Assembly (NCBI RefSeq): GCF_002158905.1
Contig: NZ_CP021431.1
Location: 2,729,001 to 2,793,000, forward strand
DNA: 64,000 nt
Reading direction: 5' to 3'
From: Yoonia vestfoldensis
Lineage (GTDB): Bacteria > Pseudomonadota > Alphaproteobacteria > Rhodobacterales > Rhodobacteraceae
Positions 51,774 to 62,392 of the stretch are shown piece by piece; the first letter of the stretch is position 1, and each line of letters opens with the position of its first letter. The position numbers and the translations under genes were made by a program. Below the pieces are notes generated by a model. That model searched no databases. It was given only the letters and a program-made list of their open reading frames with translations, and had not been told where the DNA came from.

Positions 51774-51913
51774 AGTGCTTCCCTTCAGTGGCGCGCGCTG
51801 TCCGGCGCGACAGCGGCTTGGCTTCCTACTTGCACCATTCCACTGCCAGAGTCACGCATCGCACAAGTGTTTTTACGCTTCATTCCACCGCGACCAGCTA
51901 ATTTTTTTGATTT

Positions 51914-51944
51914 GTGATCACGAATTTTTCGCGTGTGATCACAC
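51914..51944 (-). promoter_or_regulatory. Tandem GTGATCAC operator pair upstream of sdhC
   Basis: GTGATCAC occurs at 51914-51921 and 51935-51942, centres exactly 21 bp apart; the distal one is part of a perfect 12-bp palindrome GTGTGATCACAC (51933-51944). Read towards sdhC, the pair is GTGATCACAC, 11 bp, then GTGATCACAAAT. The same arrangement is found upstream of sucC. The spacing places two dimers on the same DNA face. The regulator is unknown. Confidence 0.7.
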
Positions 51945-51950
51945 CCTTCC

Positions 51951-51982
51951 CATCTTCCGAGCCCAAATATCCCCGCCAGAGG
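51951..51982 (-). repeat. Dispersed 3'-end element, copy F
   Basis: On the minus strand it reads GGCGGGGATATTTGGGCTCG then GAAGATG, starting 21 bp downstream of the mch stop codon and immediately before the sdhC operator pair. Confidence 0.85.
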
Positions 51983-52003
51983 CTTGGCATCGCGCCAGCG
52001 ATG

Positions 52004-53029
52004 TCAAATCGGCATCAGGGCCCAATAATCAAGGTCCAGCAGCACATCCGCGTCATATTTGCCATCCGCCCCGCGCAACACGCCCGCCGCCCCTTTGGTC
52101 GCCACCAGCCGCAGCCGGATCGCGCCGACGCCGGGGGCGGATGTCTCGGCCAGATCAAGCACTTCGGACCAGGCGCGCAATGTCTCCCCCGCAAAACAGG
52201 GGTTCGCATGTGCACCACCGTTCAGCGCCACGATCATCTGGGCATTGGCCAAACCATTGAAAGACAAGGCCCGCGCCAGCGACATCACATGGCCACCATA
52301 GATCAGCCTCTTGCCATCGGCGCGGTGGGTCGCGTCGAAATGCACCTTGGCGGTATTCTGCCACAGACGGGTGGCCAGCATATGCTCTGCCTCTTCGATG
52401 GTGACGCCATCGACATGGTCGATCACCTCGCCCAGGGCATAATCCCGCAGGCGGTGCGGCTCTCCGGCCAAAGCAAAATCATAGCGGCTGAAATCGAGAC
52501 CCGCAGGGATGACCAGATCAGCGGCGGCAACAAAAGGCGCAAGCTCTGGCACAACCGCCCGTGGCGCGGGTCCCGACCCGCGCTTACGCACCATCACCCA
52601 GCGCACATAGCGCAGCACATCCGCGCCATGCTGGTTGCGCCCGGTCGTGCGGACCCAGACCACACCCGAGGTGCCGTTCGAATTTTCCTTGATCCCGATC
52701 ACTTCGGATGTCGCCGTAACCGTATCACCGGGCCAAAGCGGGGCAAGCCAGCGCCCCTCGGCATAGCCAAGATTAGCCACCGCATTCAAAGAGACATCAG
52801 GCACCGTTTTGCCAAACACCGTATGGAAGCTCACCAGATCATCCAGCGGGCTGGCCGGCAGACCGCAGGATTGCGCAAAGACATCCGAGGAATGCAGCGC
52901 ATGGCGCGCGGGGTAAAGCGCGTGATAAAGCGCGCGTTCCCCGCCCGAAACCGTGCGCGGCACCGCATGGGTGATCACGTCACCAACCGCGTAATCCTCG
53001 AAAAACCGGCCCGCATTGGTCTTGGTCAT
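52004..53029 (-). CDS. mch: Mesaconyl-CoA hydratase (MaoC-type, EMC pathway)
   Basis: 341 residues, a double hot-dog MaoC-like protein of the length of R. sphaeroides Mch (343), with long shared segments: the N-terminal MTKTN-GRFFEDY, FGKTVPDVSLNAVANLGYA, YVRWVMVRKR, IDHVDGVTIEEAEHM and GGHVMSLARALSFNGLANA. It hydrates mesaconyl-C1-CoA to beta-methylmalyl-CoA in the EMC pathway. It is last in the mcl2-nnrU-DUF1737-mch unit, with an ATGA overlap with the DUF1737 gene. Confidence 0.92.
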   Translation of the reverse strand: MTKTNAGRFFEDYAVGDVITHAVPRTVSGGERALYHALYPARHALHSSDVFAQSCGLPASPLDDLVSFHTVFGKTVPDVSLNAVANLGYAEGRWLAPLWPGDTVTATSEVIGIKENSNGTSGVVWVRTTGRNQHGADVLRYVRWVMVRKRGSGPAPRAVVPELAPFVAAADLVIPAGLDFSRYDFALAGEPHRLRDYALGEVIDHVDGVTIEEAEHMLATRLWQNTAKVHFDATHRADGKRLIYGGHVMSLARALSFNGLANAQMIVALNGGAHANPCFAGETLRAWSEVLDLAETSAPGVGAIRLRLVATKGAAGVLRGADGKYDADVLLDLDYWALMPI

Positions 53030-53229
53030 TGCTGGCCCAGCTTCATCTCGGGGGAATAGGGCGTGTCGATCTCTTTTGTGACCGCCTGTCCGCAGCGCAT
53101 CACGCCATTGGCCTGATCAAACGCATAGGTCGGGCTGCCATAAAGCTCCCAGCCTTTGGACAAAGCCTCGGAAACTTTGTGGCAGAATGCAGATGTGTCG
53201 TCTTCGGTCAGCAAGCGATAGATTTTCAT
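53026..53229 (-). CDS. DUF1737 domain protein
   Basis: 67 residues. The family pattern is visible as KIYRLLTEDDTSAFCHKVSEALSKGWELYG followed by a short beta segment. It is soluble and of unknown function. The start at 53229 is the ATG that begins the conserved domain; the frame continues upstream without resemblance. It overlaps mch by ATGA and lies 4 bp after nnrU, so it is part of the EMC operon, although a role in that pathway is not known. Confidence 0.82.
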   Translation of the reverse strand: MKIYRLLTEDDTSAFCHKVSEALSKGWELYGSPTYAFDQANGVMRCGQAVTKEIDTPYSPEMKLGQQ

Positions 53230-53233
53230 GGGA

Positions 53234-53779
53234 TCATCCAAAAGGGTTATAGCCAAGCCAGGCGTGGATCGCCGCAATGATCGCAAAGACAACCACGGTC
53301 GCCACCACGGCGGTGATTTCCTTTTTCACAGGTGCCACAGGGGGCGGCGTCCAATTGCGGTTGGCGCGGTTGATCAAGATCACCTCGGCCACGGCCCAGG
53401 CCAGCAAGCCGCCGAACAACACGAAAGACGGCACATCGCCGTTGACCAGCAGATGCGCCAGCGCCCAGATCTTGACGGCGGTCAGCTGCGGGTGCCGGAT
53501 GCGGCGGGTGATCCGCGTTTTCGCCCCGCTTGCGGCATAAAGATAGACGGCAAAGACCATCAGCAGGTTGTTGATGCCGGTCATCGCAGGGCTGCGGCCC
53601 CAATAGACCGCGCCATCGGCCATCCGGTAGCCGATCACCATCAGCACGATGCCAAGCACGGCACCCAAGGTGACAAGCAGCTTGCCCTTGTCGCCCATGC
53701 TGGCGCGGCTGGCGGGTGCCAGACGTTTCCAGAAATGGACGCCCGCCCATAGGGCCAAGCCCAGAATCAATACACTCAT
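53234..53779 (-). CDS. NnrU family membrane protein
   Basis: 181 residues with five to six transmembrane helices. It matches the NnrU family (VHFWKRLAPASRASMGDKGK, RHPQLTAVKIWALAHLLVNGDVPS), first described near nitrite/nitric oxide reduction genes but widespread in organisms without denitrification. Biochemical role unknown. Here it lies between mcl2 (ATGA overlap) and the DUF1737 and mch genes. No denitrification genes are in view. Confidence 0.85.
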   Translation of the reverse strand: MSVLILGLALWAGVHFWKRLAPASRASMGDKGKLLVTLGAVLGIVLMVIGYRMADGAVYWGRSPAMTGINNLLMVFAVYLYAASGAKTRITRRIRHPQLTAVKIWALAHLLVNGDVPSFVLFGGLLAWAVAEVILINRANRNWTPPPVAPVKKEITAVVATVVVFAIIAAIHAWLGYNPFG

Positions 53780-54618
53780 GCGCTCTCCAATGCGGCGATG
53801 GCCTCTGCTTTGGCCAAAGTCGCCTTTGCGGTGACGATATGCAAGTTCTCGACGATCTTGCCATCGACGACCGCGACACCCTGGCCCTGCGCCTGCGCCT
53901 CGGCAAAGGCGGCGATCTGGCGATGGGCCAGCGCGATTTCCTCGGCGCTTGGGCCAAAGGCGGCGTTGGCAATGGCGATCTGCGCGGGATGGATCAGCGT
54001 CTTGCCGTCAAAGCCCAGATCGCGCCCTTCGACACATTCGGCGCGCAGACCCTCGTCATCCTGAAAGGCGTTATAGACCCCGTCGAGCGCCACAACCCCC
54101 GCAGCCTTGGCCGCCAGCAGGCACATCTGCAAGGCCATCATCAAGGCAGGCCGCCCGCGCGACCCCATATCCTTGGCCAGATCATTGGTGCCCAGCACGA
54201 AACCCGCGATGCGCGGATGCGCGGCGATACTGGCGGCATTCAGCACGCCTTGTGGCGTTTCCATCATCGCCCAGATCGGCAGATCAGGGACAAATGCGGC
54301 CAGCGCATCGACATCGGCGGTGCTGTTGACCTTGGGCAACAGGATCGCATCGCAATCCATCGCGGCGACGGCGGCGGCATCGGCACGACCCCATTCTGTA
54401 TCAAGCGCGTTGATCCGCACGATCCGCTGGCGCGGGCCATAACCGCCACCCGCCAAAGCCGCGAACAAGGTATCGCGCGCGGCGATCTTGGCGTCGGGGG
54501 CGACCGCATCTTCCAGATCGAACAGGATCACGTCGACAGGCAGACCGCGCGCCTTGTCCAAAGCGCGGTCCTTTGATCCCGGAATATAGAGCGCTGACCG
54601 TGTGGGGCGGGTGTGCAT
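53776..54618 (-). CDS. mcl2: HpcH/HpaI-family CoA-ester lyase/thioesterase, probable (3S)-malyl-CoA thioesterase
   Basis: 280 residues. The citrate-lyase-beta fold signature is clear: RSALYIPGSKDRALDKARGLPVD, FDLEDAVAPDAK (metal-binding acidic residues), RINALDTEWG, LLPKVNS, MMETPQGVLNA and FDGKTLIHPAQI. The length and its operon with mch favour Mcl2, the malyl-CoA thioesterase of the Rhodobacter EMC pathway, over the longer lyase Mcl1 (about 318 residues). It would release malate and CoA. The start at 54618 follows GAGGAGGAT. It heads the mcl2-nnrU-DUF1737-mch unit. Confidence 0.8.
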   Translation of the reverse strand: MHTRPTRSALYIPGSKDRALDKARGLPVDVILFDLEDAVAPDAKIAARDTLFAALAGGGYGPRQRIVRINALDTEWGRADAAAVAAMDCDAILLPKVNSTADVDALAAFVPDLPIWAMMETPQGVLNAASIAAHPRIAGFVLGTNDLAKDMGSRGRPALMMALQMCLLAAKAAGVVALDGVYNAFQDDEGLRAECVEGRDLGFDGKTLIHPAQIAIANAAFGPSAEEIALAHRQIAAFAEAQAQGQGVAVVDGKIVENLHIVTAKATLAKAEAIAALESA

Positions 54619-54790
54619 CGAATCCTCCTCGCAACAATATTGCGCGAACATGGCCAGAGTCTTGCCGATGATTCAACCCCGATCTTGCCGCGACGCAGCA
54701 AAGGGCCGGTTACAGGATATTAACCCCTTTGCCCTATTCCCGATAGCAGACCTGCGCGGACAGGTCATCCGGCAGAAGGCGGACACGATC

Positions 54791-55093
54791 GTGCGGTATT
54801 TGTATTATATGTGTTTTGGTTGCATCGCGGCGTTTCTCGGGGCGACGCAGGCGCAGGCAATGGCCTGCGCCGATACCGCTCTTGTCGCGCAGCGGCTGGC
54901 GCAGATTTATGGCGAAAGGCAGCTACTGGTGACCCCCGGCCCCGACGGCAGCCTGACCCAGCTATTTGCCGCAACCGATACCGGCAGCTGGACCATCGCC
55001 ATCACCCAGCCGGATGGACAGACCTGTCTGGTGGCCTCTGGCGCTGGCTTTGACTGGCGCGCGGCGCTGTTCGGCCCCGGACGCAGCACCTGA
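54791..55093 (+). CDS. Small secreted hypothetical protein
   Basis: 100 residues from a GTG at 54791 (an ATG at 54809 is the alternative; the frame is open further upstream to 54602). Either start gives a signal peptide (CFGCIAAFLGATQAQA) and a mature domain of about 75 residues with two cysteines, containing GPDGSLTQLFAATDTGSWTIAI. I do not recognise the family. It is divergent from mcl2, and its TGA stop abuts the stop of the convergent TauE/SafE gene, forming TGATCA. Confidence 0.6.
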   Translation: MRYLYYMCFGCIAAFLGATQAQAMACADTALVAQRLAQIYGERQLLVTPGPDGSLTQLFAATDTGSWTIAITQPDGQTCLVASGAGFDWRAALFGPGRST

Positions 55094-55849
55094 TCAGGCC
55101 AAGGCGACCCAGATCAACCGCAACCCCGTTGCCACCAACAGCAGATAGGTCAGCGCAAAGAATACCCGCTCTGGCACCAGCCGATGCGCCCTGATCCCGA
55201 TCCATGCGCCGATCAGCGCAAAAGGGGCCAGCACCACACTGGCCGTGAGCGTCTCGAGCGAGAAAATCCCCAGATAGGCGTAAGGCACCACCTTCATCCA
55301 GTTGATCGCCCAGAACGACAGCACGGTCGTTGCCTGAAACGCGGTCTTTCCCAGCCCTTGGGACAACAGAAAGATTGCCGTGGGCGGCCCGCCTGCATGG
55401 CTGACAAAACTGGTAAAGCCGCCGACCAGACCGGCCAGCCAGGCAAAGGGCCGCGAAAACGGCATATGCCGCATTGCCAGCCAACCCCGCGCGCGGGCTA
55501 GCTGGAACGCGACGAAACCCAGACAGATCACCCCGATCAGCAGGCGGAACACATCCGCATCGACCAGCGCATAAAGCACCGCCCCGATGATGCAGCCGGG
55601 CACGGCGCCTTGCATGATTCCCTTGGCGGACGGCCAATGCCATTGCCCCCAATAGGGCCGCAAGGTCGCCGCATCGACCAGCATGAACAAGGGCAGGATG
55701 ATCCCCAGCGCCAGCCCCGGCGGCACCACCAGCGCCAGAATCGCCCCCGCGACAAAGGCGGCACCCGACCCGAAGCCCGCTTTGGAAATCCCCGCAAAGA
55801 TGATCGCGGGGATACCGAGCGCAAAGAAAACCCAATCGAATACGATCAC
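55094..55849 (-). CDS. TauE/SafE family membrane transporter (second)
   Basis: 251 residues, about eight membrane helices. The half-repeats are seen as GISKAGFGSGAAFVAGAIL and LVGGFTSFVSHAGGPPTAIF; the HAGGPP motif is typical of the branch. Probably an anion exporter or importer of sulfur or organic acids; the substrate is unknown. It is only distantly like the TauE/SafE protein at 33955. It is divergent from mdh, with a palindromic stretch in the 157-bp gap. Confidence 0.85.
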   Translation of the reverse strand: MIVFDWVFFALGIPAIIFAGISKAGFGSGAAFVAGAILALVVPPGLALGIILPLFMLVDAATLRPYWGQWHWPSAKGIMQGAVPGCIIGAVLYALVDADVFRLLIGVICLGFVAFQLARARGWLAMRHMPFSRPFAWLAGLVGGFTSFVSHAGGPPTAIFLLSQGLGKTAFQATTVLSFWAINWMKVVPYAYLGIFSLETLTASVVLAPFALIGAWIGIRAHRLVPERVFFALTYLLLVATGLRLIWVALA

Positions 55850-55895
55850 GCGACAGCCTCAAATGCCTGTTGTTTGGCCCGCTTAGCCGCTTTGC

Positions 55896-56969
<1,074 letters not shown>

Positions 56970-56992
56970 GCCCCAGACAGGGCGGGTTGCAG

Positions 56993-57018
56993 GGGGTCGC
57001 CAGTGGCGGCCCCTTTTT
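56993..57018 (+). terminator. Rho-independent terminator of mdh
   Basis: GGGGTCGCC (56993-57001), loop AGT, GGCGGCCCC (57005-57013), then TTTTT. A 9-bp stem with one G-U pair, 24 bp past the mdh stop. Confidence 0.85.
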
Positions 57019-57090
57019 GTTGCGCGGCGCTGATCGCGCGAATCTTTGCAAATTGCGCGAAATCATCAAGAACTGCAGGGAGATCGATTT

Positions 57091-57121
57091 TGTGATCACA
57101 CTTTTCAATCAAGTGATCACA
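57091..57121 (+). promoter_or_regulatory. Tandem GTGATCAC operator pair upstream of sucC
   Basis: GTGATCAC at 57092-57099 (within the palindrome TGTGATCACA, 57091-57100) and at 57113-57120, centres 21 bp apart, 100 bp before the sucC start. The pair matches that upstream of sdhC in spacing, order and the flanking bases AC after the first site and AAAT after the second. The remaining 57019-57219 gap is AT-rich promoter DNA and holds no gene. Confidence 0.7.
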
Positions 57122-57219
57122 AATGTCGGATTATCTGTGCCTCACTCGCATTTAAGTTAGAAATGTACGATTTGTTGTGATTTAGGCTGTACCAACCGAA
57201 GTCAAATTGGACATGCCTT

Positions 57220-58413
57220 ATGAATATCCACGAATATCAGGCCAAAGCCTTGCTGCGCAGCTACGGCGCGCCCGTTTCCGACGGCCGCCCCGTGATCCGC
57301 GCCGAAGATGCGAAAACCGCCGCTGGTGAATTGGACGGCCCGTTGTGGGTCGTCAAGGCACAGATCCACGCCGGCGGCCGTGGCAAAGGGAAATTCAAAG
57401 AGGCTGACGCCGGTGACAAAGGCGGCGTGCGCCTGTGCCGGTCCGTCGAAGAAGCCGCCGAAGAGGCGAAAAAGATGCTGGGCCGCACGCTGGTGACGCA
57501 CCAGACCGGCCCCGCCGGCAAGCAGGTCAACCGCATCTATATCGAGGATGGCTCGGGGATCGAAACCGAAATGTATCTGGCCCTGCTGGTGGATCGCCAG
57601 ACCAGCCGGATCAGTTTCGTCGTCTCGACCGAAGGCGGCATGGATATCGAAGAAGTCGCCGCAGCGACCCCTGAAAAGATCCTGTCCTTCAGCGTCGACC
57701 CTGCCACCGGCTATCAGGCATTTCACGGCCGCCGCGTCGCGTTCACGCTGGGGCTGACCGGCAGCCAGATCAAGCAATGCGTCACGCTGATGGGCCAGCT
57801 GTATAAAGCCTTCACCGAAAAAGACATGGAGATGCTGGAAATCAACCCGCTGATCGTGACCGACAAGGGCGATCTGAAGGTGCTGGATGCCAAAGTATCG
57901 TTCGACGGCAACGCCATGTATCGCCATGCCGATGTCGCCAGCCTGCGTGACGAGACCGAGGAAGACCCCAAGGAACTCGCCGCTTCCAAATACGACCTGA
58001 ACTATATCGCGCTGGATGGCGAAATCGGCTGTATGGTCAATGGTGCGGGCCTCGCCATGGCGACGATGGATATCATCAAGCTTTACGGCGCAGAACCTGC
58101 CAACTTCCTCGACGTGGGCGGCGGTGCGACCAAGGAAAAGGTGACCGAGGCTTTCAAGATCATCACCTCTGACCCCAATGTCAAAGGCATCCTTGTCAAC
58201 ATCTTCGGCGGCATCATGCGCTGCGATGTCATCGCCGAAGGCGTGATCGCGGCTGTGAAAGAGGTGGGGCTGAAGGTCCCGCTGGTCGTGCGCCTTGAGG
58301 GCACGAATGTCGAGAAAGGCAAGGAAATCATCCGCAATTCCGGCCTTGATGTGATCGCTGCTGACGATCTGAAAGATGGCGCGCAGAAGATCGTGAAAGC
58401 CGTCAAAGGTTAA
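57220..58413 (+). CDS. sucC: Succinyl-CoA synthetase beta subunit
   Basis: 397 residues. ATP-grasp domain with the N-terminal [37 protein letters not shown], and C-terminal ligase domain with [17 protein letters not shown]. It forms, with SucD, the enzyme that interconverts succinyl-CoA and succinate with nucleotide triphosphate formation. First gene of sucC-sucD-sucA-sucB; the promoter region contains the tandem GTGATCAC pair. A palindromic hairpin follows the stop. Confidence 0.98.
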   Translation: MNIHEYQAKALLRSYGAPVSDGRPVIRAEDAKTAAGELDGPLWVVKAQIHAGGRGKGKFKEADAGDKGGVRLCRSVEEAAEEAKKMLGRTLVTHQTGPAGKQVNRIYIEDGSGIETEMYLALLVDRQTSRISFVVSTEGGMDIEEVAAATPEKILSFSVDPATGYQAFHGRRVAFTLGLTGSQIKQCVTLMGQLYKAFTEKDMEMLEINPLIVTDKGDLKVLDAKVSFDGNAMYRHADVASLRDETEEDPKELAASKYDLNYIALDGEIGCMVNGAGLAMATMDIIKLYGAEPANFLDVGGGATKEKVTEAFKIITSDPNVKGILVNIFGGIMRCDVIAEGVIAAVKEVGLKVPLVVRLEGTNVEKGKEIIRNSGLDVIAADDLKDGAQKIVKAVKG

Positions 58414-58416
58414 CCC

Positions 58417-58442
58417 GTAGGGTGGGTCCAGACCCACCTTAC
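58417..58442 (+). repeat. Intergenic palindrome between sucC and sucD
   Basis: GTAGGGTGGGTC, loop CA, GACCCACCTTAC: 12-bp arms with one G-T pair. One of several related GC-rich hairpins in this operon, at 59354, 59381, 63610 and 63660. Confidence 0.75.
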
Positions 58443-58469
58443 CCCCAGATTTCCCAAGGAGCCACCAAC

Positions 58470-59351
58470 ATGGCCATTCTCGTCAACGAAAACACCCGCG
58501 TGATCTGCCAGGGCCTGACCGGCTCGCAGGGCACGTTCCATTCCGAACAAGCCATCGCCTATGGTACCAAGATGGTCGGCGGCGTCACCCCCGGCAAGGG
58601 CGGCAGCACGCATCTGGACCTGCCGGTCTTTGACTCGGTCCACGAGGCCCGCCATGTCACCGATGCGAATGCCTCGGTCATCTATGTGCCGCCACCCTTC
58701 GCCGCTGATTCGATCCTGGAAGCCATCGACGCCGAGATGGAATTGATCATCTGCATCACCGAAGGCATCCCCGTGCTGGATATGATGCGCGTCAAGCGCG
58801 CGCTGGAAGGGTCCAAATCCCGCCTGATCGGGCCAAACTGCCCCGGTGTCATCACGCCCGACGCCTGCAAGATCGGCATCATGCCGGGCCATATCCACCG
58901 GCGCGGGTCGGTCGGGGTTGTGTCGCGCTCTGGCACGCTGACCTATGAGGCTGTCAAACAGACCTCGGACAGCGGTCTGGGCCAGTCCACCGCCGTGGGT
59001 ATCGGCGGCGATCCCATCAAAGGGTCCGAGCATATTGATATTCTCGAAATGTTTTTGGCCGATGATGAAACCCATTCGATCATCATGATCGGCGAAATCG
59101 GCGGCTCTGCCGAAGAAGAAGCCGCGCAATTCCTGGCCGACGAACGCAAGAAAGGCCGCTGGAAACCCACCGCCGGTTTCATCGCGGGCCGCACAGCGCC
59201 TCCGGGCCGTCGCATGGGCCATGCCGGTGCGATTGTTGCGGGCGGCAAAGGCGACGCCGAAAGCAAGATCGAGGCGATGAAATCCGCAGGGATCATCGTG
59301 GCCGACAGCCCCGCCACATTGGGCGAGGCTGTACTGAAGGCAATCGGGTAA
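58470..59351 (+). CDS. sucD: Succinyl-CoA synthetase alpha subunit
   Basis: 293 residues. CoA-binding Rossmann domain ([20 protein letters not shown]), the [25 protein letters not shown] segment, and the active-site histidine that is phosphorylated, in [10 protein letters not shown]. It is the partner of SucC. The start at 58470 is preceded by AAGGAG; an in-frame ATG 48 bp earlier lies in the hairpin and is unlikely. Confidence 0.98.
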   Translation: MAILVNENTRVICQGLTGSQGTFHSEQAIAYGTKMVGGVTPGKGGSTHLDLPVFDSVHEARHVTDANASVIYVPPPFAADSILEAIDAEMELIICITEGIPVLDMMRVKRALEGSKSRLIGPNCPGVITPDACKIGIMPGHIHRRGSVGVVSRSGTLTYEAVKQTSDSGLGQSTAVGIGGDPIKGSEHIDILEMFLADDETHSIIMIGEIGGSAEEEAAQFLADERKKGRWKPTAGFIAGRTAPPGRRMGHAGAIVAGGKGDAESKIEAMKSAGIIVADSPATLGEAVLKAIG

Positions 59352-59353
59352 CG

Positions 59354-59400
59354 CGGGGTTCACCCCGACACCCACCTTGCGGCGGGGGCAATCCCCCGCC
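59354..59400 (+). repeat. Two hairpins between sucD and sucA
   Basis: CGGGGT, loop TC, ACCCCG (59354-59367), then GGCGGGGG, loop CAAT, CCCCCGCC (59381-59400), both perfect. They belong to the same kind of GC-rich palindrome as the others in this operon. No T-run, so readthrough is likely. Confidence 0.75.
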
Positions 59401-59428
59401 GGATGACATTCAACAAAGGTCCCCTGTC

Positions 59429-62392
59429 ATGAACGACCATTCCCCTAACGACCTGTTCCACGCTTCCAGCTTTTTGCAGGGGCATAATGCAGGTTATGTC
59501 GAACAGCTTTACGCGCGCTATGCCGACAATCCGGGGGCGGTCGATGAAAGCTGGCAGGCCTTTTTCCGCAGCCTTGGCGACACCCCCGCCGATGCGCAGG
59601 CAGAGGCCGCAGGCCCATCTTGGGCGCGCCGCGACTGGCCGCCGGTGCCCAATGACGACCTGACCGCCGCCTTGGATGGCCAATGGCCCGCCGAACCCGG
59701 TGCCGCCGCTGACAAGATCAAGGCGAAAGCGGCCGAAAAAGGCGTCGGCCTGTCCGAGGCGCAGGTCCGCAATGCGGTGCTCGATTCGCTCCGCGCGCTG
59801 ATGATCATCCGCGCCTATCGCATCCGTGGCCATCTGATCGCCGATCTGGACCCGCTGGGCATGCGCGAAACCGTGCCACACCCGGAACTGGACCCTGCGA
59901 ATTACGGCTTTACCGCCAAGGATATGGACCGTCCGATTTTCATCGACAATGTGCTGGGCCTTGAAGTCGCCACCATGGCCGAGATCATGGCCATCGTGCA
60001 GCGCACCTATTGCGGCACTTTCGCGCTGCAATATATGCATATTTCCAACCCCGAAGAGGCGGGCTGGCTGAAAGAACGTATCGAAGGCTACGGCAAGGAA
60101 ATCAGCTTTACCCGCGAAGGGCGCAAGGCGATCCTGAACAGCCTTGTGCAGGCCGAAGGCTTTGAGAAATTCCTGCATGTCAAATATATGGGGACCAAGC
60201 GTTTCGGCCTTGATGGCGGCGAAAGCCTGATCCCCGCGATGGAACAGATCATCAAGCGCGGCGGCCAGCTGGGGCTAGAGGATATCGTGATCGGCATGCC
60301 GCATCGGGGCCGTTTGTCGGTGCTGGCCAATGTGATGCAGAAACCTTACCGCGCGATTTTCAACGAATTTCAGGGCGGATCGTTCAAGCCCGAGGATGTC
60401 GATGGATCGGGTGATGTGAAATACCACCTTGGCGCATCCAACGACCGCAGCTTTGACGACAATATTGTGCATTTGTCGCTGACCGCCAACCCCAGCCATT
60501 TGGAGGCGGTGAACCCCGTCGTTCTGGGCAAGGTCCGCGCCAAGCAGGACCAGAAGCACGACACCGACAAGACCAAGGTCATGGCGATCCTGCTGCATGG
60601 CGATGCGGCCTTTGCGGGCCAAGGCGTCGTTGCCGAAGGGTTCGGCCTGTCCGGTCTGCGCGGTCACCGCACCGGCGGCACGATGCATATCGTGGTCAAC
60701 AACCAGATCGGTTTCACCACCGCCCCGCATTTTTCACGGTCCAGCCCCTATCCCACCGATATCGCGCTGATGGTCGAAGCCCCGATCTTCCACGTCAACG
60801 GCGACGATCCCGAGGCTGTGGTCCACGCCGCCCGTGTCGCGACCGAATTCCGCCAGAAATTCCACAAGGATGTGGTGCTGGACATCATCTGCTACCGCCG
60901 CTTTGGTCACAACGAAGGCGATGAGCCGATGTTCACCAACCCGGTCATGTACACAAAGATCAAGAAACAGAAGACCACGCTGACGCTTTATACCGAACGC
61001 TTGGTCAAGGACGGCCTGATCCCCGAAGGCGAGATCGAGGATATGAAAGCCGCGTTTCAGGCCCATCTGAACGAGGAATTCGAGGCGGGCAAAAATTTCA
61101 AACCGAACAAGGCCGATTGGCTGGACGGGCGCTGGTCGCATCTCGACCGGATGAAGGAAAAGAAATACCAGCGCGGCAAGACCGCCATTTCAGATGGCGA
61201 CTTTAGCGCCATCGGCAGGGCGCTGACCACCGTGCCGGATAATTTCCCGACGCATAAGACCATCGACCGCCTGCGCGACGCCAAGGCGCAGATGTTCGAA
61301 AACGGCACCGGTATCGACTGGGCCACGGGCGAGGCGCTGGCGTTTGGGTCTTTGCTGCTTGAAGGTTTCCCCGTGCGCCTGTCCGGTCAGGACAGCACGC
61401 GCGGCACGTTCAGCCAGCGGCATTCGGCCTTTATCAATCAGGAAAACGAAGACCGCTATTACCCGCTGAACAACATCCGTGACGGTCAGGCCCGTTACGA
61501 GGTCATCGATTCGATGCTGTCGGAATATGCGGTGCTGGGCTTCGAATATGGCTATTCGCTGGCCGAACCCAATGCGCTGACCCTGTGGGAAGCCCAGTTC
61601 GGCGATTTCGCCAATGGCGCGCAGATCATGTTTGACCAGTTCATTTCCTCGGGCGAAAGCAAATGGTTGCGCATGTCCGGCCTCGTCTGCCTGCTGCCGC
61701 ATGGCTATGAAGGCCAAGGGCCGGAACATTCCAGCGCGCGTCTGGAACGGTTCCTGACCATGTGCGGCGGCGACAATTGGATCGTGGCCAATTGCACCAC
61801 GCCGGCCAATTATTTCCACCTGCTGCGCCGCCAGCTGCACCGCACCTATCGCAAGCCGCTGATCCTGATGACGCCGAAATCCTTGCTGCGCCACAAGCTG
61901 GCCGTGTCCAAGAAAGAGGAATTCACGACAGGGTCCAGTTTCCACCGCGTGCTGTGGGATGATGCGCAATATGGCAATTCCGACACCACGCTGGTGGCCG
62001 ATGCCAAGATCAAGCGCGTGGTGATGTGTTCGGGCAAGGTCTATTATGACCTGCTGGAAGAACGCGATGCGCGCGGGATCGACGATGTCTATATCCTGCG
62101 GTTTGAACAATTCTATCCCTTCCCCGCACAATCCGCGATGAAGGAATTGGAACGGTTCCAGAATGCGGAAATGGTCTGGTGTCAGGAAGAGCCCAAGAAT
62201 CAGGGCGCATGGGCCTTTATGGAACCCAACCTTGAATGGGTGCTGACCCGGATCAAGGCGAAACATACCCGCCCGGCCTATGCCGGACGCGCCGCCGCCG
62301 CCAGCCCTGCGACCGGCCTCGCAAGTAAGCACAAAGCAGAACAAGAAGCGCTGGTTGACGACGCGCTGACCATCAAAGGAACAAAGAAATGA
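59429..62392 (+). CDS. sucA: 2-oxoglutarate dehydrogenase E1 component
   Basis: 987 residues, the usual size. The N-terminal segment [17 protein letters not shown] is the E2-interaction region; thiamine diphosphate-binding and active-site segments include [50 protein letters not shown] and ILLHGD. It decarboxylates 2-oxoglutarate as the E1 of the OGDH complex. It overlaps sucB by ATGA. Confidence 0.98.
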   Translation: MNDHSPNDLFHASSFLQGHNAGYVEQLYARYADNPGAVDESWQAFFRSLGDTPADAQAEAAGPSWARRDWPPVPNDDLTAALDGQWPAEPGAAADKIKAKAAEKGVGLSEAQVRNAVLDSLRALMIIRAYRIRGHLIADLDPLGMRETVPHPELDPANYGFTAKDMDRPIFIDNVLGLEVATMAEIMAIVQRTYCGTFALQYMHISNPEEAGWLKERIEGYGKEISFTREGRKAILNSLVQAEGFEKFLHVKYMGTKRFGLDGGESLIPAMEQIIKRGGQLGLEDIVIGMPHRGRLSVLANVMQKPYRAIFNEFQGGSFKPEDVDGSGDVKYHLGASNDRSFDDNIVHLSLTANPSHLEAVNPVVLGKVRAKQDQKHDTDKTKVMAILLHGDAAFAGQGVVAEGFGLSGLRGHRTGGTMHIVVNNQIGFTTAPHFSRSSPYPTDIALMVEAPIFHVNGDDPEAVVHAARVATEFRQKFHKDVVLDIICYRRFGHNEGDEPMFTNPVMYTKIKKQKTTLTLYTERLVKDGLIPEGEIEDMKAAFQAHLNEEFEAGKNFKPNKADWLDGRWSHLDRMKEKKYQRGKTAISDGDFSAIGRALTTVPDNFPTHKTIDRLRDAKAQMFENGTGIDWATGEALAFGSLLLEGFPVRLSGQDSTRGTFSQRHSAFINQENEDRYYPLNNIRDGQARYEVIDSMLSEYAVLGFEYGYSLAEPNALTLWEAQFGDFANGAQIMFDQFISSGESKWLRMSGLVCLLPHGYEGQGPEHSSARLERFLTMCGGDNWIVANCTTPANYFHLLRRQLHRTYRKPLILMTPKSLLRHKLAVSKKEEFTTGSSFHRVLWDDAQYGNSDTTLVADAKIKRVVMCSGKVYYDLLEERDARGIDDVYILRFEQFYPFPAQSAMKELERFQNAEMVWCQEEPKNQGAWAFMEPNLEWVLTRIKAKHTRPAYAGRAAAASPATGLASKHKAEQEALVDDALTIKGTKK

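Noticed and set aside
30967..52978. Single GTGATCAC words inside the permease (near 30968), sdhA (near 49255) and mch (near 52972) coding sequences
   Set aside because: They arise from common Val-Ile-Thr codons, are not paired, and lie inside genes.
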